64,000 bases of DNA from Copromyces sp. CBS 386.78 (Eukaryota; Ascomycota; Sordariomycetes; Sordariales; Sordariaceae), in NCBI GenBank assembly GCA_030685235.1, contig MU839259.1:1-64000 (forward strand), read 5' to 3'. The position numbers and the translations under genes were made by a program. The notes below the pieces were generated by a model that saw nothing but the letters and a program-made list of their open reading frames with translations, had not been told where the DNA came from and searched no databases. Positions 24,371 to 35,421 of the stretch are shown here, piece by piece. The stretch's first letter is position 1, and every line of letters begins with the position of its first letter.

Positions 24371-27300
24371 ATGATGGACCTAGACAATTATGACGACGAA
24401 GACCTCGATGATATTCTTGACGGCGACACCATCGACCAACTCGAAACCCACGCCATCCTATTCACCCAGAAACAGGCGCAGTCGACCCAACATGAACCTC
24501 AACGGCCACCACCACCACAGCCGGCATTCCAACTACCTGCAGGCACCGCCGAGCAACCGCATTACATATCCGACGACGACGACGACGACGACGACGGCCA
24601 AGTCATAGATCAAGCCGCTCAGCCCTTTCGCGCCGTGCCTAGCATCGCCGGTCAACAAAGGTTGAACCATCAACAACAACAACAGGCCAACCAGCAGCGA
24701 TATGGTCAGCAACCGGCTTTCCGACCACCACCAAACCGCCAGTTCGCCCCGTCGCAACATGCACGAGGACCATTAGGAGCTGCCGGTGGGCGCCCTCTTC
24801 CCCCGTCCCAGTTCGTCCGTCCACAACAACCACCACAGCCGCGACCGGCTCAAATCACCCGGCCCTATGTCGGCCAGCAGCCACCGACCACCCAAGGCCT
24901 CCGTGGCGCCGGGCTGGACGCAGAAAAGCAAAAAGAAGAGCAAATCCGCGCCCTCGAAGCCGAGCTCTCCAACCTGCGCACCCAACTGACCACCACCAAG
25001 GGCGAAGCCAACCTCATACGCTCCAAATATGACCGCGACATACCGCAGCTTAGGCAGCAGATGGCCGAAGAGATGGCAAAGATGGAGAGGAAGCTCCAGG
25101 AGGCCCAGAAGGCGCAGCAGGCCGTTAGTCACGAGCTGCAGTTTGCCAACGCAGACCTACAAGAGCGCGGGAGACCAAAGACCAGGAAGGCGGGCAGGGA
25201 TGGAGGAGCAATGACGCCTGGTGGCAGGAACAAGACAAAGTTCATGCACATGCTGGATGGGTTTAGCGAGGTGGAAGTGCTAGGGGTGGGAAGTCCTAGT
25301 AGAGATAGGGCGGGGAGGAGGGATCAGAAAAATGGCGGTACACCAACAAAGGGCAAGAGGAAGAGGCCTGCGGTGGATAGTCCGTCTCTTGCATTGGAGA
25401 TGGAGACCGATGATGAGTCTTTCGATATCACCGCTGGCTTGTTTGCTTCAAGGTCTGGCAGTACAAGATACGGTGGGCTGAGTTTGCCTTATGATGTGAG
25501 CCAGCCATTCCCACTCCCTGATCTGTTCAGGCGACCACTAACAACATTCTTTGCAACAGTTCCTCAAACTGGTCCTCGACCATTCCCCTCTCCCGTCCCT
25601 TCCTCTGACCTTCGAAGCCTTTGCGCGATTTAGTTTCCCATCAAAACCATCCGCCTCCTTCGCCTCCATCATCTTCCGACGTCTTCCCCAACTGGGCGTC
25701 TCCAACCTCATCAACAGCTCCGACAATGACCCCTTCCGTCTCCTCGTCGACTTCTCCGAACTCCTTCTCGACATATGGCAACAATGCCTATCCGAGCGCT
25801 ATCATTCGCCCATCTACTACCTCGCCGCTCTGTTGCATTTTATCCTGCAGCTGAACGCTGTGGACGTTGCGCCACGGATCACGAGCAGTTTGGTGCCGGT
25901 AGTAGTGACAACATGCCAGCTGGTGGCGTTGCCGAGGCTGAGTCTAAAGATGGTAAACGAGCGAGGCGGGATAGTGCAGGACTTGGAGCAACATGCCAAC
26001 CCGGCCATGAGGAAGTTGGCAGCTGATATTAACGTTACACAGTGTCTCAGGTTGCTGTATCTCTGCGCGGTGGGGTGTTTGAAGCCACCGAGTGTTGATC
26101 AACATAACATGTCATCGCCTCAAGCGCAGTTCTGGAAGACCATGGACTTGGAGTTCGTTGTCCTGATGCTGAGCGCCAAGCAGCCCGAGCAGGATTGGAG
26201 GGGGATGTTGAGTCTTTTGAGGACGAGTGTCATGCCGGGGAGTGTAGGACCGTTGCCAAAGTCTTCTGACTCCAATGCCGAAAACAACACGGCGTTGACG
26301 GTTCGAACTCGACCACCACCACAGCCCCAATCTCGCGGCAGCGGTAGTAGTCGGAGCGGTAATCGCGCCGGCCAAATGCTTCCACCCCCACTACCTCACA
26401 TCCGCAACAGCAATAACAATGTCCACAAGCCCGAATCAGACTCAGCATCAACAGCCCAAGTCATCATCGACTGCGTCTCCTCCTACCTGGTCGATACCCC
26501 ACCGCGATGGGCTTCCGCTGGATCCGCGCGCGAGGTATCTATCAAGCTTGCTGCCTTGGAGACGCTCATGTCTTTTGCCTCTAGCTCGTTTGGGTTATTG
26601 CAGCTCGCTAAAAGCGATGTGGCCATCCCGAAAACGGTATCTGCCTTGTGCTGGGCGATTGACGGGCTCTACGATTCCAACATTCCATCCGAGAGTTTCG
26701 GGAAGCTCTCTATCGCTGGCGCCGATGACAATGGGAAAAAGGATTATATCAAGAAAGGACAAACATTCCTGTCTCTGGCTCAGGGGCAGGGGCAGGCCAA
26801 CCGGAAGAAGAATGGGCACGGATATGACAGCAGCGGAATGTCGACACCGCAACTATTGTCACAGCTAATTTCTAGGTCGACGAAGCTGGTACACGCACTA
26901 GTTACTCATCCCAAAACTTCCGGCATCGTTAACCCTATCGCCCGCAAGCTCGCAAGACCAACAACAACAAGACCGATATCACCACCAGCGGGCGGCGGCC
27001 CACCGACACACCCGGGACCTGGCCGCGCCGCCCGCAACAACAACGGCCCCCGCGCAGGTGTTCCCATCCGACCCACAGCCCTCCACGCCCTGCACGGCCG
27101 CGCCAACGCGTCCTTCCATAATCCCCACCATTCCCGGCATAACCTCAACGTCACCTCAAACATGTCAAACATTCCAAATAATCCCCATGCCTCGGCCGTT
27201 AGCAACATGACCACCGCCCTGCCCCATCGCTACTTGGTGTCTCTCGGCAGGCTTAATTTCGCCGAAGAAGATCTGGTGTTTGAGCAAGGGATTGATGAGG

Positions 27301-27407
27301 AGACGGTCGAATTGGCGCATGAGTTGCTTGAGCTGGCGGTGGAGAGGGGGGAGGGAGGGAGCGTCAAGGGGGTGTTTGTGGATTTGGAGGCCGGAGGGGC
27401 AGCGTAA
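24371..27407 (+). CDS. uvs-3: ATRIP-like DNA-damage checkpoint protein UVS-3
   Basis: Partner of the ATR/Mec1 checkpoint kinase, recruiting it to RPA-coated single-stranded DNA in the nucleus. Exons 24371-25495 and 25560-27407 (64-nt intron, GTGAGC donor, CTAAC branch) encode 990 residues. The acidic N-terminus (DDEDLDDILDGDTIDQLETH) resembles the RPA70-binding acidic motif of ATRIP. A Gln/Pro-rich region with an Asp8 run follows. A coiled coil occupies about residues 181-267 (IRALEAELSNLRTQLTTTKG, IRSKYDRDIPQL). A basic KGKRKRP near residue 327 looks like a nuclear localisation signal. The C-terminal 600 residues are helical. Identification rests on this architecture and on resemblance to UvsD/UVS-3 as I remember them. 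Start context CACCATG is good. Convergent with the thiolase gene. Confidence 0.85.
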
Positions 27408-28082
27408 CGGTAATGGGGTATGAAGGGGTATAAGGGGGTTGTACTAGTGAGGAGGAAGAGAAGGGAAGGGTTGGAGGGCGGGGGAGATGTTTTTGGCTTT
27501 TTGATACCCAGAGATAGATCTTTTGAAGTTTACGGACACTGGAGATGTGCGATAATGTGAGACATGATTTGAAATGTGAACAAGTGGCTGGGAGATCAAA
27601 CGCTTTAGTTTTCCTCTTTCTTGGGAAAAACCTAGGTACTTTCGACATGAACACGGGGTGAACAGGCCAAACTAAGATTGAGAGGGCGAGCCAAAATCAT
27701 GACCTTGGTAGCCCACGGTCAATCAACAAGGTACCTAGTAGGAGATATATTCGACATGCCCGGTAGGTGCCTAACAAGGTAAGGAGCTGCTTCCAAGGAA
27801 GATGTTTCGAGCTTTCCTACTCGAGTTCAAGGAAATAGCACCATAATAAATCGGAACTGTCTGGTGAGTTGCCTCCGAGGCCGAATAGGTCAAGTGCAAA
27901 TAGCAATGTCGAAGGCAAGGTAGACACAGAGCAGAAGAAGAGGAACGCATAAGTGTGTGGTTAATGTCATCATCATTAATTTTGTACAAGATCAAGCGCC
28001 GCCAATGTATACAAACAAAACTGTGTGGTATCGCTTCCAACTCACTATCCAACTCGCATCCAGCCAGCCCCTTTGCTTTTGT
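27408..28082. other. Convergent intergenic region uvs-3 / thiolase
   Basis: About 675 bp between two stop codons on opposite strands, expected to hold both 3' untranslated regions. It is GC-moderate with no recognisable coding sequence or repeat. Confidence 0.6.
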
Positions 28083-29420
28083 TTACTGCTCGTTGACGAA
28101 AAGACCAGCCATGCCCATACCAGTACCGATGCACATGCTCGTCAAGAGAATCTTCTTGCCCGATTTCCTGCACTCGGCCAAACCAGTGACAATCTGTCTG
28201 GCACCGGTGGCACCGAGGGGATGGCCAAGGGCAATGGCACCGCCGCGGGGGTTCATCTTGCTCCAGTCGAGGTTGAGCTTGTCACGGCAGTAGACAGCCA
28301 TGGACGCGAAAGCCTCGTTGATCTCGATGACATCAATGTCGTTGAGGGTAAGACCGTACTTGCCGAGAAGCTTGGGAATGGCGACCGAGGGGCCGATACC
28401 CATGATGCGAGGAGCAAGGCCAGCAACGGTGGCGCCGACGTACTTGGCGAGGATAGGCTGGCCGAGCTTGACGGCGGTAGAGCGCTTCATGAGCAAGACG
28501 GCAGCGGCGCCATCGGTGACCTGGGAGGCGTTGCCGCCGGTGGTGGTGGGACCCCACTGGGGGAAGGCAACGCGGATCTTGGCGAGAGACTCGGGAGTGG
28601 TGCCGGGGCGGATGCCCTCGTCCTGGGTGAGGGTGACCTCCTTCCACTCGCCGTTGGCGTCCTTGACGCGGGTCTTGATGGGGACGATCTCTTCATCGAA
28701 GAGGCCGGCCTTCTGGGCGCGCTCGGCACGCTGGAACGACTCGGCGGCGTACTTGTCCATCTCCTCACGGGTAATGCCAAAGTCGCGCGACACGTTCTCC
28801 GAGGTCCAGCCCATGGGCTGCATGCAGTCGGCCGACTCCTGGGACTGGGCAGTGACGGCCTCGTCGAAGGGCTTGTCGAGGGCGTCGCCGCCAGCGCTCA
28901 TGGACTCGGCGCCCATGGCGATGCCGACCTCGATGGAGCCGGATGAGATGGCGTTGGCGATGTCCTCGACGGCCTTGAGGCCAGAGGAGCAGAAGCGGTT
29001 GAGCGTGTAGGCGCCAGCAGTGTTGGGGAAGCCGGCAGCGAGAGCAGCGGCGCGGAGCTTGTACGAGGACTTGCCATCGGAGACCTGTTGGTGAAAAGAG
29101 CCGTTAGCATGTATGTCCCCCCTTTCCATAATGACATTTCACTAAAAAGCAGCGGGACAGACAATGTTGCGTACATTACCCATGGCGATATCCTCGACGA
29201 GCGAGGGATCAAGCTTGGAGCGCTCCCTGACCTCCTTGAGGGTGGCATAGGCGAGATACTCGAGCGAGGTGTCCTTGAAGCCACCCTTCCTGGCCTTGGC
29301 GAGGGGGGTGCGGATGGCAAGGGTGATGACAATGTCGTCGGGGTTCTTGGAGGTGATGTTGCTCAGAGCGCTACCTGGAGTCAGGTGCTTGAGGATCGAA
29401 GTGAGACGTTCGGCGGCCAT
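28083..29420 (-). CDS. 3-ketoacyl-CoA thiolase, peroxisomal (PTS2)
   Basis: Catalyses the last step of fatty-acid beta-oxidation, cleaving 3-ketoacyl-CoA to acetyl-CoA and a shortened acyl-CoA. Exons 29420-29175 and 29084-28083 (90-nt intron, unusual donor GTACGC, acceptor CAACAG) give 415 residues, close to yeast Pot1 (417). The N-terminus MAAERLTSILKHL carries a textbook PTS2 (R-L-x5-H-L at residues 5-13), and the C-terminus NEQ is not a PTS1, so import through Pex7 is expected. Catalytic residues are visible: Cys114 in NRFCSSGLKA, His370 in GHPLGATGAR and Cys400 in CIGTGMGMAG. Divergent from the GH128 gene. Confidence 0.96.
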
Positions 29421-30938
29421 TTTGTTTTTGCGAGTGTTTGTTTTGGTGGTGATGGTTTATTTGGTGGTTAGCCGGCGGGGGAAGTTGGAGTTGGACAGGA
29501 ATCGACAACGACGAAAAGATGTTCAGGCGACAGTCGGCTGAATGTCGTGGTGGTGGTTAAAAGGGATCGGCCATCTCGGCTGGCGGGAGTGGTGGCGGCA
29601 TCTCTTCCATGTTTAGTCGTCTTGGGGATGGACACCGGCCCAGGGAATGCGACTGGAAGACGAAGTGGGGTTGTGTTTTGCCGAGGCACAAGTGTGAGCC
29701 GTCTCGATGGTTCGGTTCGGTGTTTGGACTTTTTGTTTCGTTGGTCAGAGGGAACGCCCAGGGGGAGCGGGCTGTTACTGGCTGTTAGGGACATTTGGGG
29801 TAAAGAGATCCTGTAGTGGGTCCTGCCGCTGGAGCATCCAATGGAATGTCGAGTCCGGGGCAGACCGTTGCGGGGAAGACGTCGGAAAGTGGGCGTGACG
29901 GCGATTTGCCCAGACTTTTGTGGCATCAGTCCTTAACAAACACCGGCCTGCACTGAACCGAGGGGACACCTCGGCCCACTGGCGGGCAAACGTGCAACCC
30001 CACCCTCGGCAGTTCATCCCTTAACTCAATACGGCAACTCATGCCTGCCGCGGCTACAGGCGGATGAACAGGGCACCTAAAACCAACCCAGCGGGCAAGT
30101 CACATCAATTTGAATTTCCCCCAAATCACAAGGGAGCATCAAGTGGCTCACCTGTGGCTGGCGGACGGACTCAATCTGGGGCTGACAACAGTTCCGTTCA
30201 TTTCTCCAACCAAGGTCTTTCCCTCCTGTGGATTGGCGCCAGTGCAGGGGAGTTCAAGGACATGGTTTGTTTACCTCTACTTATTTGTGACAACGTGGAC
30301 CTTGATGGACAATCTGATGATCCATCTATTTCACTCTGTTTTCATCCTCTTTTTTTTTTTTTGGCGTCATGAGGCTTCTGGTAGCTAAGTACCTGAAAGA
30401 TGGCGTTCCCGTCACCTCCAGCATCAATGGACTGCTGTGCCATCCCGACCTGAACTCACCTGCTAATAATCTCTAGCAGCACTTTCAGCTCACTGCCGTC
30501 AGCCCGCAGACGCCGTCGAATTTCCACATCGGAACCAACAACAACCAATGTTTCCTTGGACGTGCATGACGGGATGGTGGTTGCAAAATGCCAAATACGA
30601 GGCTCGGCCAACAAGCTGAAACTCAACAGCTTCGATGGCCCTTTTTCTACTTCAGTTGCTGACCTGCTCCTGCTGAAAGAACAAGACTGACAGGACCTTC
30701 TCACGACATGCCTAGCTGCATACCTCTAGTCTCGATACGACCTTCGTGACGGTGCAAGTCCGGGCAAGTAGCTATCCGTCAGCTCTCGCGGCGTCGCATC
30801 TGTCGAGTCGGTATCATCATTGAGGAGGTTGTTTGAAAAGATTATCATCTACTTCAATCCCAAACTCCCAACCTAACCAACCCTTCGACCTATCCGATCC
30901 CCCATCATCGCTACAGCCGGCGCCCTCGACATACATTG
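29421..30938. promoter_or_regulatory. Divergent region thiolase / GH128
   Basis: About 1.5 kb between two start codons on opposite strands. It contains a T15 tract at about 30348 and short open frames on both strands without recognisable domains. It most likely holds the two promoters and 5' leaders. I see no third gene. Confidence 0.5.
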
Positions 30939-32006
30939 ATGTTTACCCGAGCCATCGCGGCTGCTGCCGCCCTCTTGGTCACCTCCGCTTCCGCCGCCAA
31001 CTCCAAGCGCGGCCTCGTCTTCACTCCCAACTCGACCTTCCCGCACGACGCCTACATTTGGACCGCCCCTCCCACCTCGCCGACATGGTACTACAACTAC
31101 CAACCGCTCCCTTCGCAGATCTACTCGAACGTGTCCCAGTCCGACTTTGAGTTCGTCCCCATGCTCTGGGGCGCTCCCTCGGATATCAACGACAAGTCCT
31201 TCTACAACACTATCAAGACCTTGATCGACGAGCGCCGTGTCAACATCACAAACATCCTAACTTTCAACGAGCCTGACGGACCGGGAGAGTATGGAGGGAG
31301 CGACATCGACCCCGAAGTGGCTGCCCAGGTGTGGGTGAACAACATTGTGCCGTTGCAGGAGGATTACAAGTCGCTAAGAGTTGGTTTGCCGGCTTGCACT
31401 GGTGCTCCCGCGGGGATGGAGTGGTCCAACAAGTTTTTGGAGGCTTGCTCTGGTCTGATCAGCGAGCATGGGAAGACCAAGAAGAATTGTACCTTTGACT
31501 TTGTCCCCATCCATTGGTATGGGAACTTCGAGGGGCTGGCTAGTCATATGGGGGAGTATTCCGCTGCGTAGGTTATACCCTTTCTCCCTTCTCTTCGTTT
31601 CTTGCTCTCCGCCATCACAGGCCAACTAACCTCTTAACCGCACAGATTCCCAAACAAGTCCATGTGGGTCACCGAGTACAACCTCGCCGATGCCAACCTG
31701 CAAGAGACCCAAGCCTTCTACAAAACGTCGGCCGAATACTTGGACCGGCTGGACTTTGTCGAAAGATACTCCTTCTTTGGTGCTTTCCGCTCCGATGTGT
31801 CCAATGTTGGCCCTAATGCTGCCATGTTGAACAAGGACGGCGAATTGACGGATATCGGGGCTTGGTACCTCGGGAGACAGGCGACCGGAGTTGACCCGAA
31901 CAGTGGTAAGGGTGGTAAGCATTCGGGTGTGTTGAGGAGAATGTCGACTCCTGGCCTTTTGACTTTGGTATTCGCCTCTGTGCTTGGATTGGTGAACCTT
32001 GCGTAA
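30939..32006 (+). CDS. Secreted GPI-type GH128 (Asl1-like) glycoside hydrolase
   Basis: Exons 30939-31567 and 31646-32006 (78-nt intron) give 329 residues. The first ATG followed by FTRAIAAAAALLVTSASA forms a signal peptide. The body matches the glycosyl-hydrolase catalytic-core family typified by fission-yeast Asl1, now GH128, whose studied members cleave beta-1,3-glucan. Probable catalytic acids are Glu111 in LTFNEPD and Glu220 in MWVTEYN. There are several N-glycosylation sequons (NST, NVS, NIT, NCT). The C-terminus has a small-residue stretch (NSGKGGKHSG) and then a hydrophobic tail, as in GPI-anchored wall proteins. The donor is GC|GTAGGT; the alternative AG|GTTATA would leave a TAG in frame. 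A role in cell-wall glucan remodelling is inferred. Confidence 0.88.
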
Positions 32007-33209
32007 TGACTGATCCAAGAGCGCAGGATAGAGCGTTGGTTTCTCCTTAGAGGTATGTTTCCTTGGCTTCGTTTGGTTTTATTGTTGGAAACCATTAGAT
32101 GAAGCTGCTTTTTTTGGATTTAACGAGCAGCGTGGAGTGGAAGCCGCGTTGGCTACGGATAATGTCTATATCTTTTTACGTTCACGTTTTCTACTTGGCC
32201 AAGATGACATACAATGTGGCAGGAATATCTCAGGACATCCCACTCAGTCCCCAATCAGCTATTCATCCCCATGCCGGATATACACTTAACCGAGGACTCA
32301 TCGGCCATCGCCAGGAAAGGGCCACACTCCGAAGAGGGGTTCTCCCATCACAAACACGCGTCCGTCTCGGCGAGCATCCATACCAGTACTGTGTACTACA
32401 TACAGCCTCTCACAACACCTTGTTTTATACAGATCATCATCGCACTACATGCGGCGGTCAACGCGATCGCCACCTCGTTTTCTCAACCCTTTTCTTTTAA
32501 CTTCCAGCAGACTCCCTCCCACTTTGCTAGTGCTTACATATCCTTGGACCTTGGTGTTGATATCTTCAAGGGCCAAGAGGGGCTTAACAAACCCCGCCTT
32601 CTTGTGCCCACTCGACCCCTGGATGGTTCCGCGGTAGCGCCAACTACTTTCCTTCAACTGGGGTTTATCCCCAGACTGTTCGGCCAGTTACATCTTGAGC
32701 AACGCTGCATACTGACTCCGCAAAGACCAAACTAACCACCTAATTGGCCTGATCAGCGTGGGGATAAAACCCAGCTGAGTGAGAGGAAGTGGTACCTACC
32801 TTATGCGGAATGCGGCCCCCCCATATTGCTCCGTACTCCGTAGGAACTGGACCGGCCGGTGCAGTGCTCCATCCGCTTCTCACCCTTTGAGACATGCCAA
32901 CCTCTTTCTCCCACGTTACCAATCACCATGTCACCACTCACCGATCCTGGCTGCTCACCGTTGACAGACCCTTGTGCCGGTAGTACAACAGTTTGACAAC
33001 AACCCAGGACCATGAGCTTCCCCGCTCGGGCCAGGCACCGAGATGGGAAAATGTGTCCTGGTTTCAACAAGTCTCCGGTGAAACGGGCACAACTGTGTAA
33101 AGGTATATAAGGATGTGAAAGGAACCTTGATATCCTGATTTTTGGATCCTTTTTACCATCTTCCCTCTCATCCTCCATCCTCACCACAGCCTCACAAAAG
33201 ACATCCAAG
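32007..33209. other. Intergenic region GH128 / aldehyde dehydrogenase
   Basis: About 1.2 kb. Open frames such as 32214-32735 (plus) show no recognisable domain. The final 150 bp hold the aldehyde dehydrogenase promoter. No repeat was seen. Confidence 0.5.
33104..33110 (+). promoter_or_regulatory. TATA box of the aldehyde dehydrogenase gene
   Basis: TATATAA, 100 bp before the start codon at 33210, in AAAGGTATATAAGG. Spacing fits a short 5' leader. A strong TATA box suggests regulated rather than constitutive expression. Confidence 0.6.
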
Positions 33210-34799
33210 ATGGCTTCTACCACTGACTATAAGCTCGACTTCACGGTATGTCCTCTCCCCTTCTCTTTCACAGCTGTGATTCTGCCACTGGCGGCCCCTA
33301 GTATGGGGTCCATTCCTTACCACACTCGATCATCACCACTTCTCACATCTCCTCAGTCGAACCACCTGCTAACACATCTCTAGACGTTCTACAACGTCAT
33401 CAACAATGAGTTGAAGTCTACCCCTATCACCCGCACCGCCACCAACCCCTCCACCTTGGCCCCCCTTCCTGCCGTCCCCGTCTCCACTCAGGCCGACGTC
33501 GACGCCGCCGTATCGGCCGCCAAGGCCGCCTTCCCTGCCTGGAGCACCACGCCCGTCGAGGAGCGCGTAGCCCTCCTCAACAAGTTCACCGACGCCATCC
33601 AGGAGAACTTCAATGAGTTTGTCGGTCTGCTTGCGGCCGAGGGCAAGCCCCCCTCGGCTGCCAGCAGCGAGCTCCAGTTCAGCATGACGCACTTGAGGAG
33701 GACGACGACGCTGCGGTTGCAGGAGGAGGTGGTTGAGGAGAACGACGAGAAGATCGTCAAGGTGCGGTACACCCCCATTGGCGTCGGTGTCGGTATCGTC
33801 CCCTGGAACTTCCCCGTGCTTTTGGGTGCCGGCAAGCTGGGACCCGCCCTGTTGGCCGGAAACACCTTCATCTGGAAGCCCTCGCCTTTCACGCCCAACA
33901 CCGCCCTCAAGCTCGCCGAGCTGGGCGCCAAGATCTTCCCCCCTGGCGTCTTCCAGGCCCTTTCCGGCGAGGAGGATCTCGGTCCCATGTTCACTGCCCA
34001 CCCCGACGTTCGCAGGATCTCCTTCACCGGATCCACGCCGACGGGCAGGAAGGTCATGGCTGCCTGCGCCCCCACGCTCAAGCGCTTGACGCTCGAGCTG
34101 GGCGGCAACGACGCCGCTATCGTCTGCGACGACGTCGACCTCGACAAGGTCGTGCCCAAGGTCGCTCTCACCGCTTTCAACAACGGCGGCCAGGTCTGCA
34201 TGGACATCAAGCGGCTGTTCGTGCACGAGAAGATCTACGACGCGTTCCTGGCCAAGCTGGTCGAGACGGTCAAGACCTTTAAGTTCGGCGGCTCCGACGA
34301 CACCGAGGGCGCCTTCTTCCCCCCGGTCCAGAACCAGATGCAGTTCGAAAAGGTCAAGGACCTGTTTGACCAGATCGAGAAGCAAGGGTGGAAGGCGGCC
34401 ACCGGCGGCGCGGTCGAGGCCGAGGCCGGCGTGAAGAAGGGATACTACTTCCAGCCTACTATCATCGATAACCCCTCTGACGAGTCGAGGATCGTGCAGG
34501 AGGAGCCGTTCGGTCCTATCCTGCCGGTCCAGAAGTGGAGCGGTGAGGAGGAGGTCATCAAGAGGGCCAACAGCTCCGATATGGGTCTGGGCGCCTCCGT
34601 CTGGAGCAACGATTTGGAGAGGGCCGAGAGGATCGCGAGGAGGCTAGAGGCTGGTAGTGTCTGGATCAACAACCATCAGGACCTGTCGCCTATGGTGCCG
34701 TTTGGTGGCTACAAGAGCTCTGGTATTGGGTCCGATTGGGGTCTCATTGGCCTTAAGGGCTGGTGCAATGTCCAGAGCTTGTCGGTGCCCAAGGCTTAA
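33210..34799 (+). CDS. NAD(P)-dependent aldehyde dehydrogenase
   Basis: Oxidises an aldehyde to the acid. Exons 33210-33245 (only 12 codons) and 33384-34799, with a 138-nt intron, encode 483 residues, normal for the ALDH superfamily. Family landmarks are present: PWNFP in the Rossmann cofactor region, KPSPFTP, the FTGSTPTGR loop, Glu250 in LELGGND and the nucleophile Cys284 in NNGGQVC, spaced 34 residues apart as in classical ALDHs. EEPFGPI and PFGGYKSSG follow. No signal peptide or PTS1, so probably cytosolic. The substrate cannot be told from sequence. The tiny first exon is supported by a good ATG context (CCAAGATGG), canonical GTATGT and phase agreement. Confidence 0.94.
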
Positions 34800-35421
34800 T
34801 GTTAATTAGAAAGTGAATTACAAGCAAAGCGTTTCGTTTCCAACTTAACCTCAAGGCTTCTTCAATTTCCTCGTGACGGGATGTGACATACGCTTACCTA
34901 CGGTATCACTGGTATTTGCGGACAATGACGTCTACTCCCAGGGTCCCTACCGACCTAGGTATGTCTTCAAGCTCCTTCCAGCCTGGAAAGTGGGAAAACC
35001 AGTTGTTTGTAAAGATGATAAAGCAAGTCAAGTTTCACATTGACGAAGCCAAGTAAAGCTCTCCTTTGTAGGGTAAAACACGGGAAGCCTTCGGTCATTG
35101 TTAACCCTTGCTCGTGCGGGTCTCCTCGTGTCCAGCTGCCTGCCTGCTTGGCTCATTCCTTTCCTTGCCTGACTGCCCGCATTTAGGCCTGGTGTCCTGG
35201 AAGATTGTGTGTTCCACCATCAGGGATAGAAGAATCTACAACACGATGGAGTTGGGAGATGACATGGGGCTTTGTCACACACTTTTGCCCCATTTCCATC
35301 TTCATCTTCCAACCGTTTTCCATCCAGTTTGTAGATTCTAGGATCTGATCATTCTGATGACTTTCTGAATCTCAACATTGCCGACACTTGTACACCAAAC
35401 GACCTCTAGAGTCTCGCTGTC
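34800..35421. other. Intergenic region ALDH / kelch protein
   Basis: About 620 bp with no recognisable coding sequence. It contains a GGTCCCTACCGACCTAGGTATG segment of the AGGTA/TACCT type seen upstream of other genes here. Expected to hold the ALDH 3' end and the kelch-gene promoter. Confidence 0.5.
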
